Assembly: GCA_030062745.1 (NCBI GenBank)
Contig: CP099849.1
Location: 8,581,767 to 8,645,766, forward strand
Source of the DNA: Capitulum mitella
Taxonomy: Eukaryota; Arthropoda; Thecostraca; Pollicipedomorpha; Pollicipedidae
Direction of reading: 5' to 3'
DNA length: 64,000 nucleotides
Shown piece by piece: positions 10,584 to 22,006 of this stretch. Made by a program: the position numbers and the translations under genes. Under the pieces are notes generated by a model. It worked only from the letters and a program-made list of their open reading frames with translations. It made no database searches and was not told the origin of the DNA. Each line of letters begins with the position of its first letter. The stretch's first letter is position 1.

Positions 10584-10614
10584 TTTGCTTTCATGTAGCA
10601 GCTGACCATCTGAT
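10584..10614 (-). promoter_or_regulatory. VIRMA 5'UTR piece with a uORF overlapping the start codon
   Basis: If the acceptor ending at 10615 is used, the leader contains an ATG at 10609. This opens a 9-codon uORF whose TGA (10582-10580) overlaps the VIRMA ATG by four bases (ATGA), an arrangement known to allow termination-reinitiation. This rests on the inferred acceptor. Confidence 0.45.
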
Positions 10615-12316
10615 CTGTAAATGACAGGTATTTCCAATAGTAAAAAAAAAAACCCAACCAGGGACAAAGTCATGATGAGGGCCACGGGGGCCATGGCCCC
10701 CGAGCCAAGCGGTCTACACTAGGTATGTACTGATTACACAGGAATATGTAACAGTGATCATGTGGGTGTTGCAAAAGCAAACATTGTGTTTCCTATGCAT
10801 CAAACATGAGGTAAATTACACAAACTTGCTCCTTTTTCCTTTGCATTTTGTGATAAACCAGAGGCATGTCACAAAATTTGACATTTGCCTCTCCCCCTCC
10901 CTGGAAAATCCTGGCTACAGGCCTGCATCCAACAACAGACAGCCATGGATAAGTGAATTAGAATATCAAGGGATAAGTGCATTAATTATGCCACAAAAAT
11001 ATTTTCATTGTGCAAAGGTTGTTGACTCACACTTTGACAAATGTACATTTACAACAGCAGATATTTTCATGGCCATGTGGAGAAAGTGTTTGAAAAAGTA
11101 TTCATCATACACAATTTCAGGAACATCAAGAACAGCCAAAGTACTGGATAACTCATCTATAACTATAAGCATATAAAGTGCAGATATCTCAAATCGTGCC
11201 TCCATACTTATACTTTTCTAGACCTTTAAAACATTAAAATCATCAACAGAACATCCAGGAAGATAGTCCAGCCACTGAGCAGCTTGGGAAGCCAAGAGAC
11301 CTATGCTTAACAGCCCTCCTTAGCAGCAATTACAGCTCCACTGGCTGGCTAACAAACACTGGTCTTACATGACCAGAAACATTGCAACACCTTCCAAGCC
11401 TAATATTCAGACCCCAGGGTTAGTACATGACTAATGCAAATCCAGCAATGGCCCACAGTCTCCACACCCTTTGCTGCTTGTGCTTGACAGAAGGTCCACG
11501 AACAAATGCGGCTCAAACTATTCTTGAAATAGTTTTTGTCTTTAATCATAATGCACTGCTTATTTGTTTCTATTTGCAGGTTCATCAAAATCAATTTCTT
11601 TAGTTCTAGCACATTCCCTGTACATTCTTACCAACAAGATTGTACTGAAAGCAATGGTCGGCATAAAGTAAACAGCTTTTCATATCATGATGATGTTATA
11701 TTGAAACACCACACATCACAGATACCTAGTTCTCCATAGAGTGCCAGCAATGGAAAGGCAATCTTCAGTAAAGAATAGGCCTGAACCTGCCTCTGGGTAG
11801 TAGATACACAAATTATTTTCAGACAAATGGCCACCTAGATCTGTCCCTGGTTATTCAATCAACAGTGCATCTATATCTCATGCTATTTCTCTCCCCCTCC
11901 AAAAAACTGACTGGTACCCTTAAAAACAGTAGGACAAATGCATCCAGTGCAATTCAGGAATGGCACAGATTCATGCACAATGTGTTACAGGCAGTACAAG
12001 TGGCTTTATAGGCATAGGAACAGGGTCTGTGGATGTCATGGCACCCCCACTTTCTGAGAAGGCTGAAAATTAGCCCTATGCCCACACATGGAATGAATCA
12101 CCTCCAAAATCGGTTTTGGCATCCCCTTTCCTGAATGTTTCTATGCATATGGATGGCTTAATAATGACATCATAATGGCAGCCCAAGCTGGATCACAAAA
12201 AGGTTCATGTGGCCTGGGCTTGGCAGACTCAACTGATTTACCACCTGAGGTCCAAATGTTTCAACAACTGCCAGTCCCTTTTAACTTATCGAACGAAAAT
12301 TACATCAAATACTCAC
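10615..12316. other. VIRMA 5' intron, no features seen
   Basis: Moderately AT-rich intron between the inferred 5'UTR exon and coding exon 1. I find no coding exon, tandem repeat or recognisable element in it. Confidence 0.5.
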
Positions 12317-12480
12317 CTCGACTGTCACGTGAGGATAACCATGCCTAGTAGCTTTGGAAACTACGATACCGCAGTTTTCACGTGAACAGTCCGCTAACAG
12401 TACATGTAGTTCATCAGCATCCCTGTCTCGTGTTGGTATCCACCAAGGTATTACGCTATCTTGCCGTCAATTGTAAATAC
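12317..12480 (-). promoter_or_regulatory. Probable VIRMA 5'UTR exon and promoter region
   Basis: A near-perfect donor, TCGAG|GTGAGTATTTG, ends at 12317 on the gene strand and would suit a noncoding first exon. It holds a short uORF (M-V-I-L-T-stop). The upstream limit is not resolved. A YY1-like AAAATGGCG lies at about 12,645-12,652, but inside the foldback element. Confidence 0.45.
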
Positions 12481-12489
12481 GCATAGAAT

Positions 12490-12862
12490 TGTCTGTTTGT
12501 TTGATGCGTGTTAGGACGCACAGCGTCTTGGGCTCAACTGTCCGTGTCCTAAGTCAAGTCTTGCGTCTCGTTCAGCGTCAGTCAGTCGTCTCCGAAATAC
12601 GCATAGGAGTTTAAGAACCCGGCGCAATGTTCCATCGCAACTGCGCCATTTTAGAATGCGAAATTCTTCGCTCGAGGACAAATATTTAGCAGCGTTAAGT
12701 TTAGGTTCAGTTAGCTTACTGCACTTCGATTATACGGCCTTGCTTCGGACGGCTGACTGACGCCCAACGAGACACAAGACTTGACGGACAATACACGGCA
12801 ATCCACGGACGTTTGAGCCCAGGAGGCTGTGCGTCCTAGCAACAACATACAAACAAGCCTGC
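12490..12862. repeat. Foldback (long inverted repeat) element
   Basis: The arms 12490-12594 and 12744-12862 are imperfect inverted copies. Shared blocks include TTTGTTTG, TAGGACGCACAGC, GGGCTCAA, GTCAAGTCTTG, GTCTCGTT and GCGTCAGTCAG. A 150-bp loop separates them. I see no ORF, so it is probably a MITE or foldback element. It sits just upstream of the inferred VIRMA first exon. Confidence 0.8.
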
Positions 12863-13961
12863 TTTATTCAATTTTTTCTGCAATGGGTGTTATCGGTAAT
12901 AGTGCATTTCAGATGTGGAAGGGAGTGCGGTGGAGAATTGTAAGGGTTGATAAATATGCGATTCAAGCCTTTGTCGACTATTTTACACAATACCGTATAC
13001 CAGTGCCAACTTTGTGCAAGCCAGCTTCTGTTTAGTACCCTGACTTAATTGGCAACTGAAACTGATTCGAATTAAGTGCAGCATTAAACAACCTCATCAT
13101 TGGGATTAATCTGATGCCATCGACATTTCCAATGTCCTCGTGGAGAGTTTACTACATTGCCTTGAGCCATTCGTCTTGAGTTGCCAACAGGGTGTCAGGA
13201 GAGAAACTTCTTAGAAAGTTATGCGGTTTGATGGTTTTTTTTCGGCATTCGAGAACATTTCTAGAAGCCTTTACACAGAAAACGGTTTAGGCGGCCGTGT
13301 GGCGGTGCGGTGACGTGGTGCGGTGAGCGGATATAGTTCCATTTTGGAAACTCCATGTTACATACGACAGTCCACTAGATCTGTCAAGAGGCCCAACAGA
13401 CGAGAATGCTGGTGTAGTTTGTAAGTGTTCATTGTAAACTGCGTGGAAGGGCTGGCGATTAGATCAAGTCATCTTCCCAGAACGAAAGTCCCAAACACAT
13501 TGCCAGATCGGAATGGCAATAGCCTGCGGAACACAGGATCCACTAGACAGAGACGATTACTGATGGAACTACCCGTCAGCGGCCGCAATGCGTGTTACGC
13601 GCGGTGATCTTCAACACCGGGAAATGATTAAGATATTTCTTGCAAAACTACCTAGGTTTGTCCCACTCCAGTCACGTGGGGTCGGCTATCCCGGTGCATT
13701 TACACATCACGGCGGACAACGGGAACTGGCCAGCCTGGGAATTGCGCCGCAGCTAAAAGACAAGACATCGCAGGAATACCTCAGGTCAAGTACTGGGAGG
13801 ACATAGGTTATGTTTTGATTCAGGCGATACCAAAATCTTAACGATTCGGCAACCCATACGTGGGAATGGACACAGGTTAACCTTGCTAGTTCTAGCCCGA
13901 TAATAAGTCCGGATCTTCAGAATCATTACGCATCTTTTACAACACCCCTGTCACAAAGTGT
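12863..13961. other. Intergenic, VIRMA to membrane-protein gene
   Basis: No supported gene. A short GTG/GGCGG-rich run sits near 13,290-13,330; ORFs here are short and of random composition. Confidence 0.5.
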
Positions 13962-13967
13962 TTTATT
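13962..13967 (-). terminator. Candidate poly(A) signal
   Basis: AATAAA on the minus strand about 400 nt after the stop codon of the membrane-protein gene. Position is plausible; nothing else supports it. Confidence 0.3.
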
Positions 13968-14365
13968 TGTTCACATATCACATGGTTTCGGTAACAGCGG
14001 GTTATGGCACCGTGCACGCTTTGCCGAAAGCGGGAGATTAATCGCACCATGGACTTCTTCGCATAAATGGCAACTGCAAAGCAGCAAGACTAAAAACCCC
14101 TCTCTCCGTCCCAGCGTAGTTTCGGAACAGCGTACTTCTGAGCATAAGCGTGAAAAACTCAGGATGGGAACCACGGACACTGAAGCACATCGCCCATCGA
14201 TAGTTCATCGAGGTAGGCGGATTAAGTAATACGTGTGACTACTAGTCTGCGGCTGGTCCGGAAACGGAGATGAAGAGACGGGGAGCGGCGACCTTCCTGG
14301 TGCGCTCCACCATCCAAATAGAGGTGGGCACGAATGCCTCCGCCGGCCCGGCGGCGACGGCGCCC

Positions 14366-14593
14366 TCAGTACTTGGTGCAGTCGGCCGACGAGTACTGAG
14401 TACAGATGCCGTCGCTGGTCTTCTCGGAGTACTGCGGATCGTCTTGGTCCAGACCGGCACCCACGACCAGGTTCTTCATGTTGCAATAGTTGGTGCCGCT
14501 GTCCAGGTAGGCGTACCACGTCTTCGACCGGGAATAGCCCTGTCCGAAGAGGGATGAGGGGCAGGGGTTCTTAGTCGTGCAAGCCGGAGTTGT
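14366..14593 (-). CDS. Membrane-protein gene, coding exon 5 (stop)
   Basis: Acceptor TTTACTCTTTAG; 75 codons plus TGA at 14366. Encodes YSRSKTWYAYLDSGTNYC, NLVVGAGLDQDD and the terminal CTQYSSADCTKY. Well conserved within the family as I recall it. Confidence 0.83.
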   Translation of the reverse strand, partial: TTPACTTKNPCPSSLFGQGYSRSKTWYAYLDSGTNYCNMKNLVVGAGLDQDDPQYSEKTSDGICTQYSSADCTKY

Positions 14594-17461
14594 CTAAAGA
14601 GTAAAACATACTCCTTTGACGCATGGGTAACATTTCAGGACAAGTGAGTTCTCAGAGCCCGAGTACTTCTGCTCAGATGGAAAAATGCGTCGTACATCAT
14701 CTCGTTCTATACATGAGCTGTGTTACATTCAGACTCAATGCACCGTTATCCGCATTCCAAAGCTGGCGTTCATCTCTCAGCTTTGCAACAACTCGGGCAT
14801 CCTCAAGCTCCGTAAGTTCATGCCACGGAAACCGAAACACATCGCGCCTCGCAATGCAGCAAACCTGCATGACAACAGAGTTCTGACACTGGCAACTCGT
14901 AATCAGGTTCAGTTTTCTGGGCTTTCTACATCTACAGCAAAGGCATACCACGTCGAACCCTGCCTTTGGTTTGGCCTGCCCTGCACAACACAAAATTGTA
15001 AACCACTATCACATATCATTTCAGTCTCTGTCATCAACCTCTCTTTATCTGCTAACCGGGTATAAAAGATTTCTATCACCAACCACTTACTTTCATGAGG
15101 CACATGCCCGCCGTGCCGTTGACGAAAGTGAACTTGATATCGTCCACGTATTTAGATACCGGTGTCGTGTGGGTGCCGGTCACCATGTTGTCTGTGGTGC
15201 TGGTGATCTGCCCGCCAAAGGCCAAGGTCATTCCGGTCCGCATACCTCGGCGAGCATCACCAGAGTCGTATGTGCCGTCCGGATAACTGCTGACGGCCAG
15301 GCTGGCAGCTGTTGGAGCTGCCATGACAGTGGTGATCTCAACTAGTGGCAGTCAGGCTGCAGCTCATAAAGCCCGGCAATGGGGCCGGGTACGTCCACAG
15401 AGGCAGAGTAGTACTATACGGTAGTCATCGGATAAGAGAACCTTACACAACACGCACAGACAAATCAGATGGGGGCGGGTGGAATCAGGGCCAAGACCCT
15501 CCTACTGCTGGAAAGCCTGGGACCAACATGCCACTTGCTCCCCCACCCTTACTATTTCGAAGGAAATTTTAATTTTTTCCAAACAAAAACTTCTTTATAC
15601 ACATCCTGACTTTCGAAAATGGTGAAACAAAATTGCCGAAATCCGAGGAGAAATCATCACTTGATGGTAGATTAAGTTACGCGGATGGGCACTTATACTC
15701 TCTGGATCTGCTAGTGACCATAAGTCGAGTCCTAATCCGAATAGTGCGGTTTCCGATTACACAAAAATGCCAGCGTAATGTAGAACAAGACCAAACCAGA
15801 CGTCCAGCATACCATAATAGACAGACGTGGTTGCACGCTCAATGCGGCATCATTACTACGCATAACATATGTGGCAGTATTTAAGTTTAGAGTGACAACC
15901 AGCACAACTTTGGCCACCCCGAAGTGGCCTCCCTGATCAGGCCCGTCCCAGTGCCCCTCCGCGGCGCGTGTCGTACCTGGTAGAGGCACTTTTCTCCGCC
16001 TGACGCGCACCCCTCCGGGCCGGACCAGGCATTCATCTGGTCCACGATCGCCGTCATCACCTCCGGACAGGACTTGCCGAACGTCCTGCGGCCAGCCGGC
16101 GGCGGCGTCAGCGGGGTCGGTGAAGTGGGAGTCGACCGCCAGCGGCCAGGGACGCCCGGACACACAGGGCACGACTCGGCCCGATAATATCCTCCGGAGA
16201 CACCAGCCATTGTGAAGGCTACATAAGCTTAACATGTACGTACTGGGCGCCTCGCTGGGTCCCACTTTGTTTCAAAGAAAGCCGTGTTCAGGCACGTTGC
16301 AGAAAACTCCAAGATCAAACTTGGGGAAACGTAGTTATACGATAAACGAAAACCGAAATGCAAACCGAAGAAATGAAGAACTATGTCCATACACTGCAGA
16401 AGCAGGCAAACCTACGTAACACTCAGCATCACACTGAAGCAAGAGGCTGTCTGGCAGACGATCAGCACTGTCACTGAGCGGTACACAGCCCAGGCGTTCG
16501 TGACCGGCCGAGCCGAGCTCCCGGCTGTGGCCCGCGGCGCAGCTCAGGTGGCCGGTCGTACCAGTCGGCCTGGCAGGAGGCATGCCACGGGTAGCCGATG
16601 ATGGTCAGCGTCGAGACCACGGTGACCGCCGCCAGCACCAGGATGATGACGAACGCCGTGAAGAGGCCGACGGCCAGCGTCTGGCAGCAGCAGCAGCCTG
16701 CGCAGCAGAGGCAGACGCAACAGCGTTCCGCCGACGTCAGCCACCGCCGGCGGCGCTCACCGACGGACACCGCCGGGCACCGCTCCGACGCCAGCACCAC
16801 TGGACGGTGCACGGACAGACGGACACGGCCGGGCCCCACGTCCCTGCCGGGATCGGTATCGGTTCACGGTCCGCCTCACACAGAGCGGCGACCGCGCGCT
16901 GCTGCCGGCCGACCATCAGAGCACGGCTTGGCACGGTCAGCAGGCGGGCTCGGCCACGGCCAGGGTGGCCGACCGTCGACAGCAGCTGCCGGTGCGCGGA
17001 GCCAGCCGATGACAGCGGCGGAACACAGCGCCGACCGCCAGGCCCAGAACGTAGTGTGGGTTTCCTCTGAGCAGTGATTACAGCACTGTGCCTCAACAAA
17101 GGTTGGCGTACTGCCCTGTTCTGGATTAAACATTCCTCACTGTACATAAGCTGCGTGCATTATCCCGGAAAACGCTGGTATTTTTCCACCTTTAGCTGTT
17201 TCTCCCAAATCCGCAGCACAGGAGCCCTCACGACCGCGCTGAGGAGAATTCACGGACGTGCTTCCTTCTTGCCGCCTTCCTGTTCCCGACCAGCAGTCGG
17301 AGGCGTTCAGATTCATAGCTTCCGCTAAACACTGTCTGTCCTCTGACATCGAGATACGGTGGCCGCAAACGTCGTCTAATTTAGTATCGATAGTTAATGG
17401 TCAGAGATGCCTTCGAAATGCCACGCAGTTTCTCATACCCCGCCAGCGCCTGCTGGTCGTG

Positions 17462-17532
<71 letters not shown>

Positions 17533-20349
17533 CTGTGTGTGTGTGTGTGTGTTTCCTGGTACCTTACGACACGATGTTTCGCTCTGAAATTGAATACGAT
17601 CGCAGAAATCCGAGCGCGTTTTTAGCACGGCTGCTTCTGAGTTGCTGCTGCAGTCTACGCATGATTATCTGTATTACGATTCACCGTCCACGTTTCCTTG
17701 TACTTGTTCCACAAGCTGTCCAATCGAGGGATGCACTCATCGCGTACTCGAACGACTTATCACATGCTCACAAAGTCCACCAAATTCTCGCGAAACTTGA
17801 GTTCTCACGTGGTTCGGTTCGTGTTGGAGGGGTAACGGTTCGGCGATTCAGAGATGACGGAACGACCTGGCTTTAGCCGGCCTGCGGCTTGCCGCATTTA
17901 AAACACGACTCGTAAAGACGAAGCCAATTCAGTCAGGACCCAGGAAGTTTCGTAAGCTAGAGAATTTCCCATTCCAGGATTTTGATGGCATCAGTAAATC
18001 CATTACTTTTGTCATGTTCGCGGTCAACAAATGCGATTAAGCATCTGGTCGATTAGTCATCTGGACGGTGAAACAAAGCGCTGCTAACAACGGGACACGT
18101 CTATCTTGTCATGTTATCGCCTGCTTTTTTGAACTGCAAGACTACGGTGTACAACGCTTCCCATGCCCCCGAAAAAGGTTTTAGTGATAATAATACTGTG
18201 CACTGAAATGTTCGGAATGCATGCGACGCTGGCAAAAGACAGTGGACGGCCAACAAAACCAACAAAACCACACCACTACACTGATTTAAATATCACCTGC
18301 TGTTTTGGTAAATCGCACGACGCAAGCTCATGGGACCGTTCTACACAGCATTCTTATAATTCAGCTGTTCAGTTACGCACAGACGTAGCAGCGGGGGACG
18401 AGATGGGGCACGGGCCAGAGCAGGGTTAGAAATTTGGTTTTTGCTCTTGGTGTCTGAGTACAATTTTGTTTTGAAGTACAAAATTTGGCGAAAAATAATA
18501 CTGTTGGGGTTCTTGGAGTAAGTTAACTCTGGCATCATATCTGCTTCTTACTAAATGGAAGCAAAGTCATTTGCTCGCAGCGTTAGGAATTTGCCATCAT
18601 GGTCACAATGAAGTTTTCTGATGGAGGCACAAAATCAAACTTTTGGAGTACAAAATATTTGTCCGATAGTCTAATCGTAACTAATCTAATGATAGGCTAT
18701 AAAGAGCTGCAACAAAGTCTGACGACGCCCCTTCCCGACACTTTTTCACTGTTCTTACGTTGACGGTTGCTCTTGCGACAGATGGACTGCGGAGGACCAT
18801 TATGCCTCGTACTGCAACTGTGCACCGCGCATCCCCTCCTACGGACCGAGGACCAATCAGGCCTGTGGCTACCATAGGGGCACTTGGGGCACGTGCCACC
18901 CTCGGGAATGAATGTGCTCCGCAGTGATTGTGTGCTCCAACGGCATCAGATTAGGGCTAATGCCTTATACTTTTTGAACCTTTACCACCTGGCACACTTT
19001 GTAACGCCATCTGCCCGGAACCAATCAACCCCACCAACAGACATAGCCACATAAACGATGCCCAATGTTTCGCCGTAGCAAGGACAAATCGCCTCCCGAT
19101 CCCGTTCAGAGTTGCCATGCCGGCTCGCTGGCTGTGAGGCCATCGAGGCGTCAGGTGGGCAGTCTTTATTTTGTTTAAAGCATGCAACCCCATCGAGACC
19201 AGCTCTACGAAACGGACGACGAAGTCTGGACGCTGATGCTGGGTAACAGTACGAATATGATCGCCCTATTCCAAAGCCATGACGTCACATGGCGACCATC
19301 CGAACACGATCACTTTCTAAACTCGTCTTTGCCTCAGATGCATACACAGATACAGATACTGATACAGATATAGGTACACCCCCAGTTCGACTTACGACTA
19401 ACGAGTGCATTTCCTGCTGGAAACTGGTGACTGATGAAAACACGAAACGGTCTGCTCGCTAGTGCATTAATCTCTCACCACTGGTAGGTAAAGGAGGGAA
19501 CAGGGCGAACACACGCTACCTCGAGCGATCCAGGATGGGTAACCAGACCAAAGCTTGTAGGTGAAGGGTCCCTCTGAGAAAAGGTTCGTAGCCAAAGGTT
19601 CGTAAACATAAGGTTCGTACCAGTAAAGGTTCGTCTCATGCAAAGTTCGTGCCGGAAAAGGCTGGTTCCGAGCTTGAGGCGAGGGCGCAACCCCACGGCG
19701 AAGGCGCAGTATAGGATACTACAGGCCGCAGGCCGATAAAGGGTGCGATCGGACTTGGCTCGGTCCAACACAGAGGTAAGGTTAGGTAAGGTTAGGTTGG
19801 ACTAGATTATCATTTTAGGTCCATTCATTTTCTGACACCAACCTTATATTTACGCACCTTTGGTTAAGAACCTTTTTCCTTACGGATCTTTCCTATTACG
19901 AGCCATTTTCGTCCGAACCTGGCCCAGCACACAGTCCCTATTGAGACATAACATAACATACCGCGCTTCGCGCTACCTAACCTCTCTGGTGGGTGGAACC
20001 AAGTCCGATCGAACCCTTTTATCGACCTGCGGCCTCTAGTATCCAAATACCGCGTCTTCGGTGCGACGTTGCGCCTACGGCGCAATATTACGCCCCTGAA
20101 CGCTCCCCGCAGTCAATAAAAGGTACCGGCAGACTCAGTCAAGTAAGTATGGAAAACAAGTCTATAAGTCCCGCAGCTTCCCGGCCACCATCCGCAGCGC
20201 CATTGTCGCGGGTGACGAGGAACTAGGGTGAGTTGACGCCTGCCCGACCGTTGCCGGCGTTTGTTCCTACCTCCACAGCGCTGTTCCGATCTTGTTCCCA
20301 TCAGAGGTGTTGTCTCCTCAGGCGGCGCAGTGTCTCCGGTCTGCTCCAT
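14366..20349 (-). CDS. Type II-like membrane protein of unknown function, 5 exons, 222 aa
   Basis: Coding exons 20349-20271, 16697-16562, 16085-15977, 15207-15091 and 14593-14366 join with matching phases (1, 2, 0, 0) to 222 residues. Residues 1-27 form a cytosolic tail containing EETTPLM, an acidic-dileucine-like endolysosomal sorting signal. Four cysteines (28-31) lie beside the membrane and are likely palmitoylated. Residues about 32-60 are one hydrophobic span (FTAFVIILVLAAVTVV). The remainder has about 13 cysteines, an NGT glycosylation site and the blocks GEKCLYQ, HTTPVSKYVDD, TWYAYLDSGTNYCNMKNL and CTQYSSADCTKY at the very end. From memory these blocks occur in crustacean and other arthropod proteins annotated only as uncharacterised. 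The function is unknown to me; no enzyme motif is visible. The start was chosen as the first ATG in the first exon (GCCGAGATGG context). Confidence 0.8.
15091..15207 (-). CDS. Membrane-protein gene, coding exon 4
   Basis: Acceptor TTTGGCGGGCAG, donor ATGAAA|GTAAGT, exactly 39 codons. Contains THTTPVSKYVDDIKFTF, the most family-like block, and an N-glycosylation site NGT. Confidence 0.8.
15977..16085 (-). CDS. Membrane-protein gene, coding exon 3
   Basis: Acceptor CTGGCCGCAG, donor TACCAG|GTACGA. Encodes FGKSCPEVMTAIVDQM and GGEKCLYQ, the first Cys-rich block of the lumenal domain. Confidence 0.8.
16562..16697 (-). CDS. Membrane-protein gene, coding exon 2 (transmembrane)
   Basis: Acceptor CTCTGCTGCGCAG, donor GACTG|GTACGA, phase 2. 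It encodes CCCCQTLAVG and the single membrane span. The open frame extends upstream to about 16837, but it has no ATG there, and the internal acceptor fits exon 1 exactly. Confidence 0.78.
17464..17551 (+). repeat. Compound microsatellite (TA)n(TG)n
   Basis: About 48 bp of alternating TA followed by about 40 bp of TG with one C interruption, inside intron 1 of the membrane-protein gene. Confidence 0.98.
17552..19561. other. Rest of membrane-protein intron 1
   Basis: AT-balanced intron without a recognisable element or exon. Confidence 0.5.
19562..20097. repeat. Foldback element with AAAGGTTCGT tandem motif
   Basis: Left arm about 19676-19790 and right arm about 19970-20097 are inverted copies (shared GATACTA.AGGCCGCAGG, GATCGGACTTGG, GAGGTTAGGTA). 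The arms carry AGGTTAGG strings. Left of them, 19564-19650, are five spaced copies of AAAGGTTCGT. It lies in intron 1 of the membrane-protein gene. No ORF; probably a MITE or foldback element. Confidence 0.7.
20271..20349 (-). CDS. Membrane-protein gene, coding exon 1
   Basis: Encodes the 26-residue acidic, Thr/Pro-rich cytosolic tail. The donor GGAG|GTAGGA leaves phase 1, which the GC at the start of exon 2 completes to Gly. The frame is open upstream of the ATG to at least 20448 without another ATG, so a further upstream start is possible only through another exon. Confidence 0.68.
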
Positions 20350-20449
20350 CTCGGCTCGCGTTCTTCTCCTGGTCAACAGCTCGTCGTCCGTGTCTGGACA
20401 AACCGTGGGGAATCCCTCCAAATGCAGCCGGCTGGCAACGGAGACCAAG

Positions 20450-21740
20450 ACGATGCGATCGAGCGGCTAAACGACAGCCTTGGAATACGCGACCGGCGTC
20501 AGTTTCATCGCGATTTCGCAGCACAAAGCCGTTTCAGGTATAAATGCGGGGACAGTGGCAATAAGCAAGCTCTCTTTCACAACTATCCACCATCCAGCGG
20601 CCTCAACACTGCACCAGAACCTTTCCGCGTCGGTCTTCGCCCTACTAGGACACCTTGATCATAATCGTCGCGCTGCGGCAAAACACACGCAACGCAGCTG
20701 ACATTGTAAAGGTGCAAATATGAAGAAACATATTTTTATTCTTTTGAAAATGTCGAAATAAGCCCAATGCGTTAATGTATCGAATGAAAAGACATATGTA
20801 ATCTATTAGATTTTAAGAATTTCAGTTACGCAGAGTATTTCTCAAATTTTCCCTCTGGAAAAGTTTAATTGTAAAGACAAATTTTCACCTCTTCTGTGCA
20901 GCGCAATTCTCCGACTACAGTGGCATCTGGCGGGTAATTCATAAACCTTTCACTACCTCATGCTCAAGAGATGGCCGGAACCCACCAGCAGGGGCATGTC
21001 TTGTACCTATTGAACCAAGAGTAAACATGTGTATGTAGTTTTCTGTTCTTCTGTGGGTACTTCGCATCCGTTCCGTCGTCTAGACACCCCAAAGACATTT
21101 TTAGTCTAACATGGCACCTTACGGAATGGCCAGCCAATAGTCACAATGATTTGGAGTCCCCAGGATAATGCATGAGTGAGCACACCCAGTTTAACTGAAG
21201 AGCTACATTCCTGTCCAGTGCCAGTTTACCAGTGATGTTAATTCTTTCCCCGAATTTTCATATGAAACGACTGGTTATTGTTTAGAGCAAGCAGTTTAAG
21301 CCACTAGTACGAGCGAGGTCGTCAGAGGCGCGGGAGTCCCTCCACCGTTGGGGGAGAAGTATTTTGGGTCAATACCTTCCAGTCAACGCCCATAGAGCCA
21401 TCCTTGAATTTCAAAAAGTTGGAGAACAGCTGTCCCCCCCCCGCCGCTCCCACCCCGTTTCCCGCGCCGCTGGAGGTCGTAGGCCAAGTGAGTCATATTT
21501 CATCTAGCAAAAAAATCAGATATCGGCCCGGCGGTTTGGTTCGGGCCGGGCATAACATTTTTTTACGCAGGCCAATATATTGCGTGTGCGTGCGTTGCAA
21601 CCAGGAGAGCTCGTACAGGTAATTTCACAAACGAGGGAAAATGATGGGCATTTTTATTTAATTTGCTCTCTAATTGCAGCTCGAGTGCTGAAGCAGATGG
21701 CGTGGGGATCAGAGTCTAGCGGCGCAGAATACCCTGCAGT
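20450..21740. other. Upstream of membrane-protein gene, no features seen
   Basis: This should contain the promoter of the gene to its left, but no core element on the minus strand is convincing. A TATAAA near 20,540 is on the plus strand. No coding sequence. Confidence 0.4.
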
Positions 21741-21880
21741 GGCACAGCCAGGATTTTCTTAAGGGGGGGGGGGCGGAGCTCAGTGTGAACTGAAATTATA
21801 TGAAAACCGCCTGCCGCGAAGATGATGTGCGACGGTTTTCGTAAAAATGGGGGCCTAAAGGGGAGCCCCGGGCGCCCCGC
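21741..21880 (+). repeat. Short interspersed repeat, family D, copy 1
   Basis: The segment beginning GGCACAGCCAGGATTTTCTT, with a G-run and the core ATGAAAACCGCCTGCC, recurs in inverted orientation at about 39,560-39,718. Noncoding; probably a small transposon remnant. Confidence 0.7.
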
Positions 21881-22006
21881 CCCTACCCCTGGCAGTGCCT
21901 GTGGTGCCCTGACCCCGCCACCTCCGTGTTGCGCAATAAGTTTCCTGAAATACTCCTTTTAGAAGCACTAATATATTTTGAGTTTCAACCCAACGTATCA
22001 ATGTCG

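Noticed and set aside
13536..13586. GGATCCACTAG and GCGGCCGC, as in a cloning polylinker
   Set aside because: The 32 bp between them are unrelated to a vector polylinker and the flanks are ordinary genomic sequence; chance.
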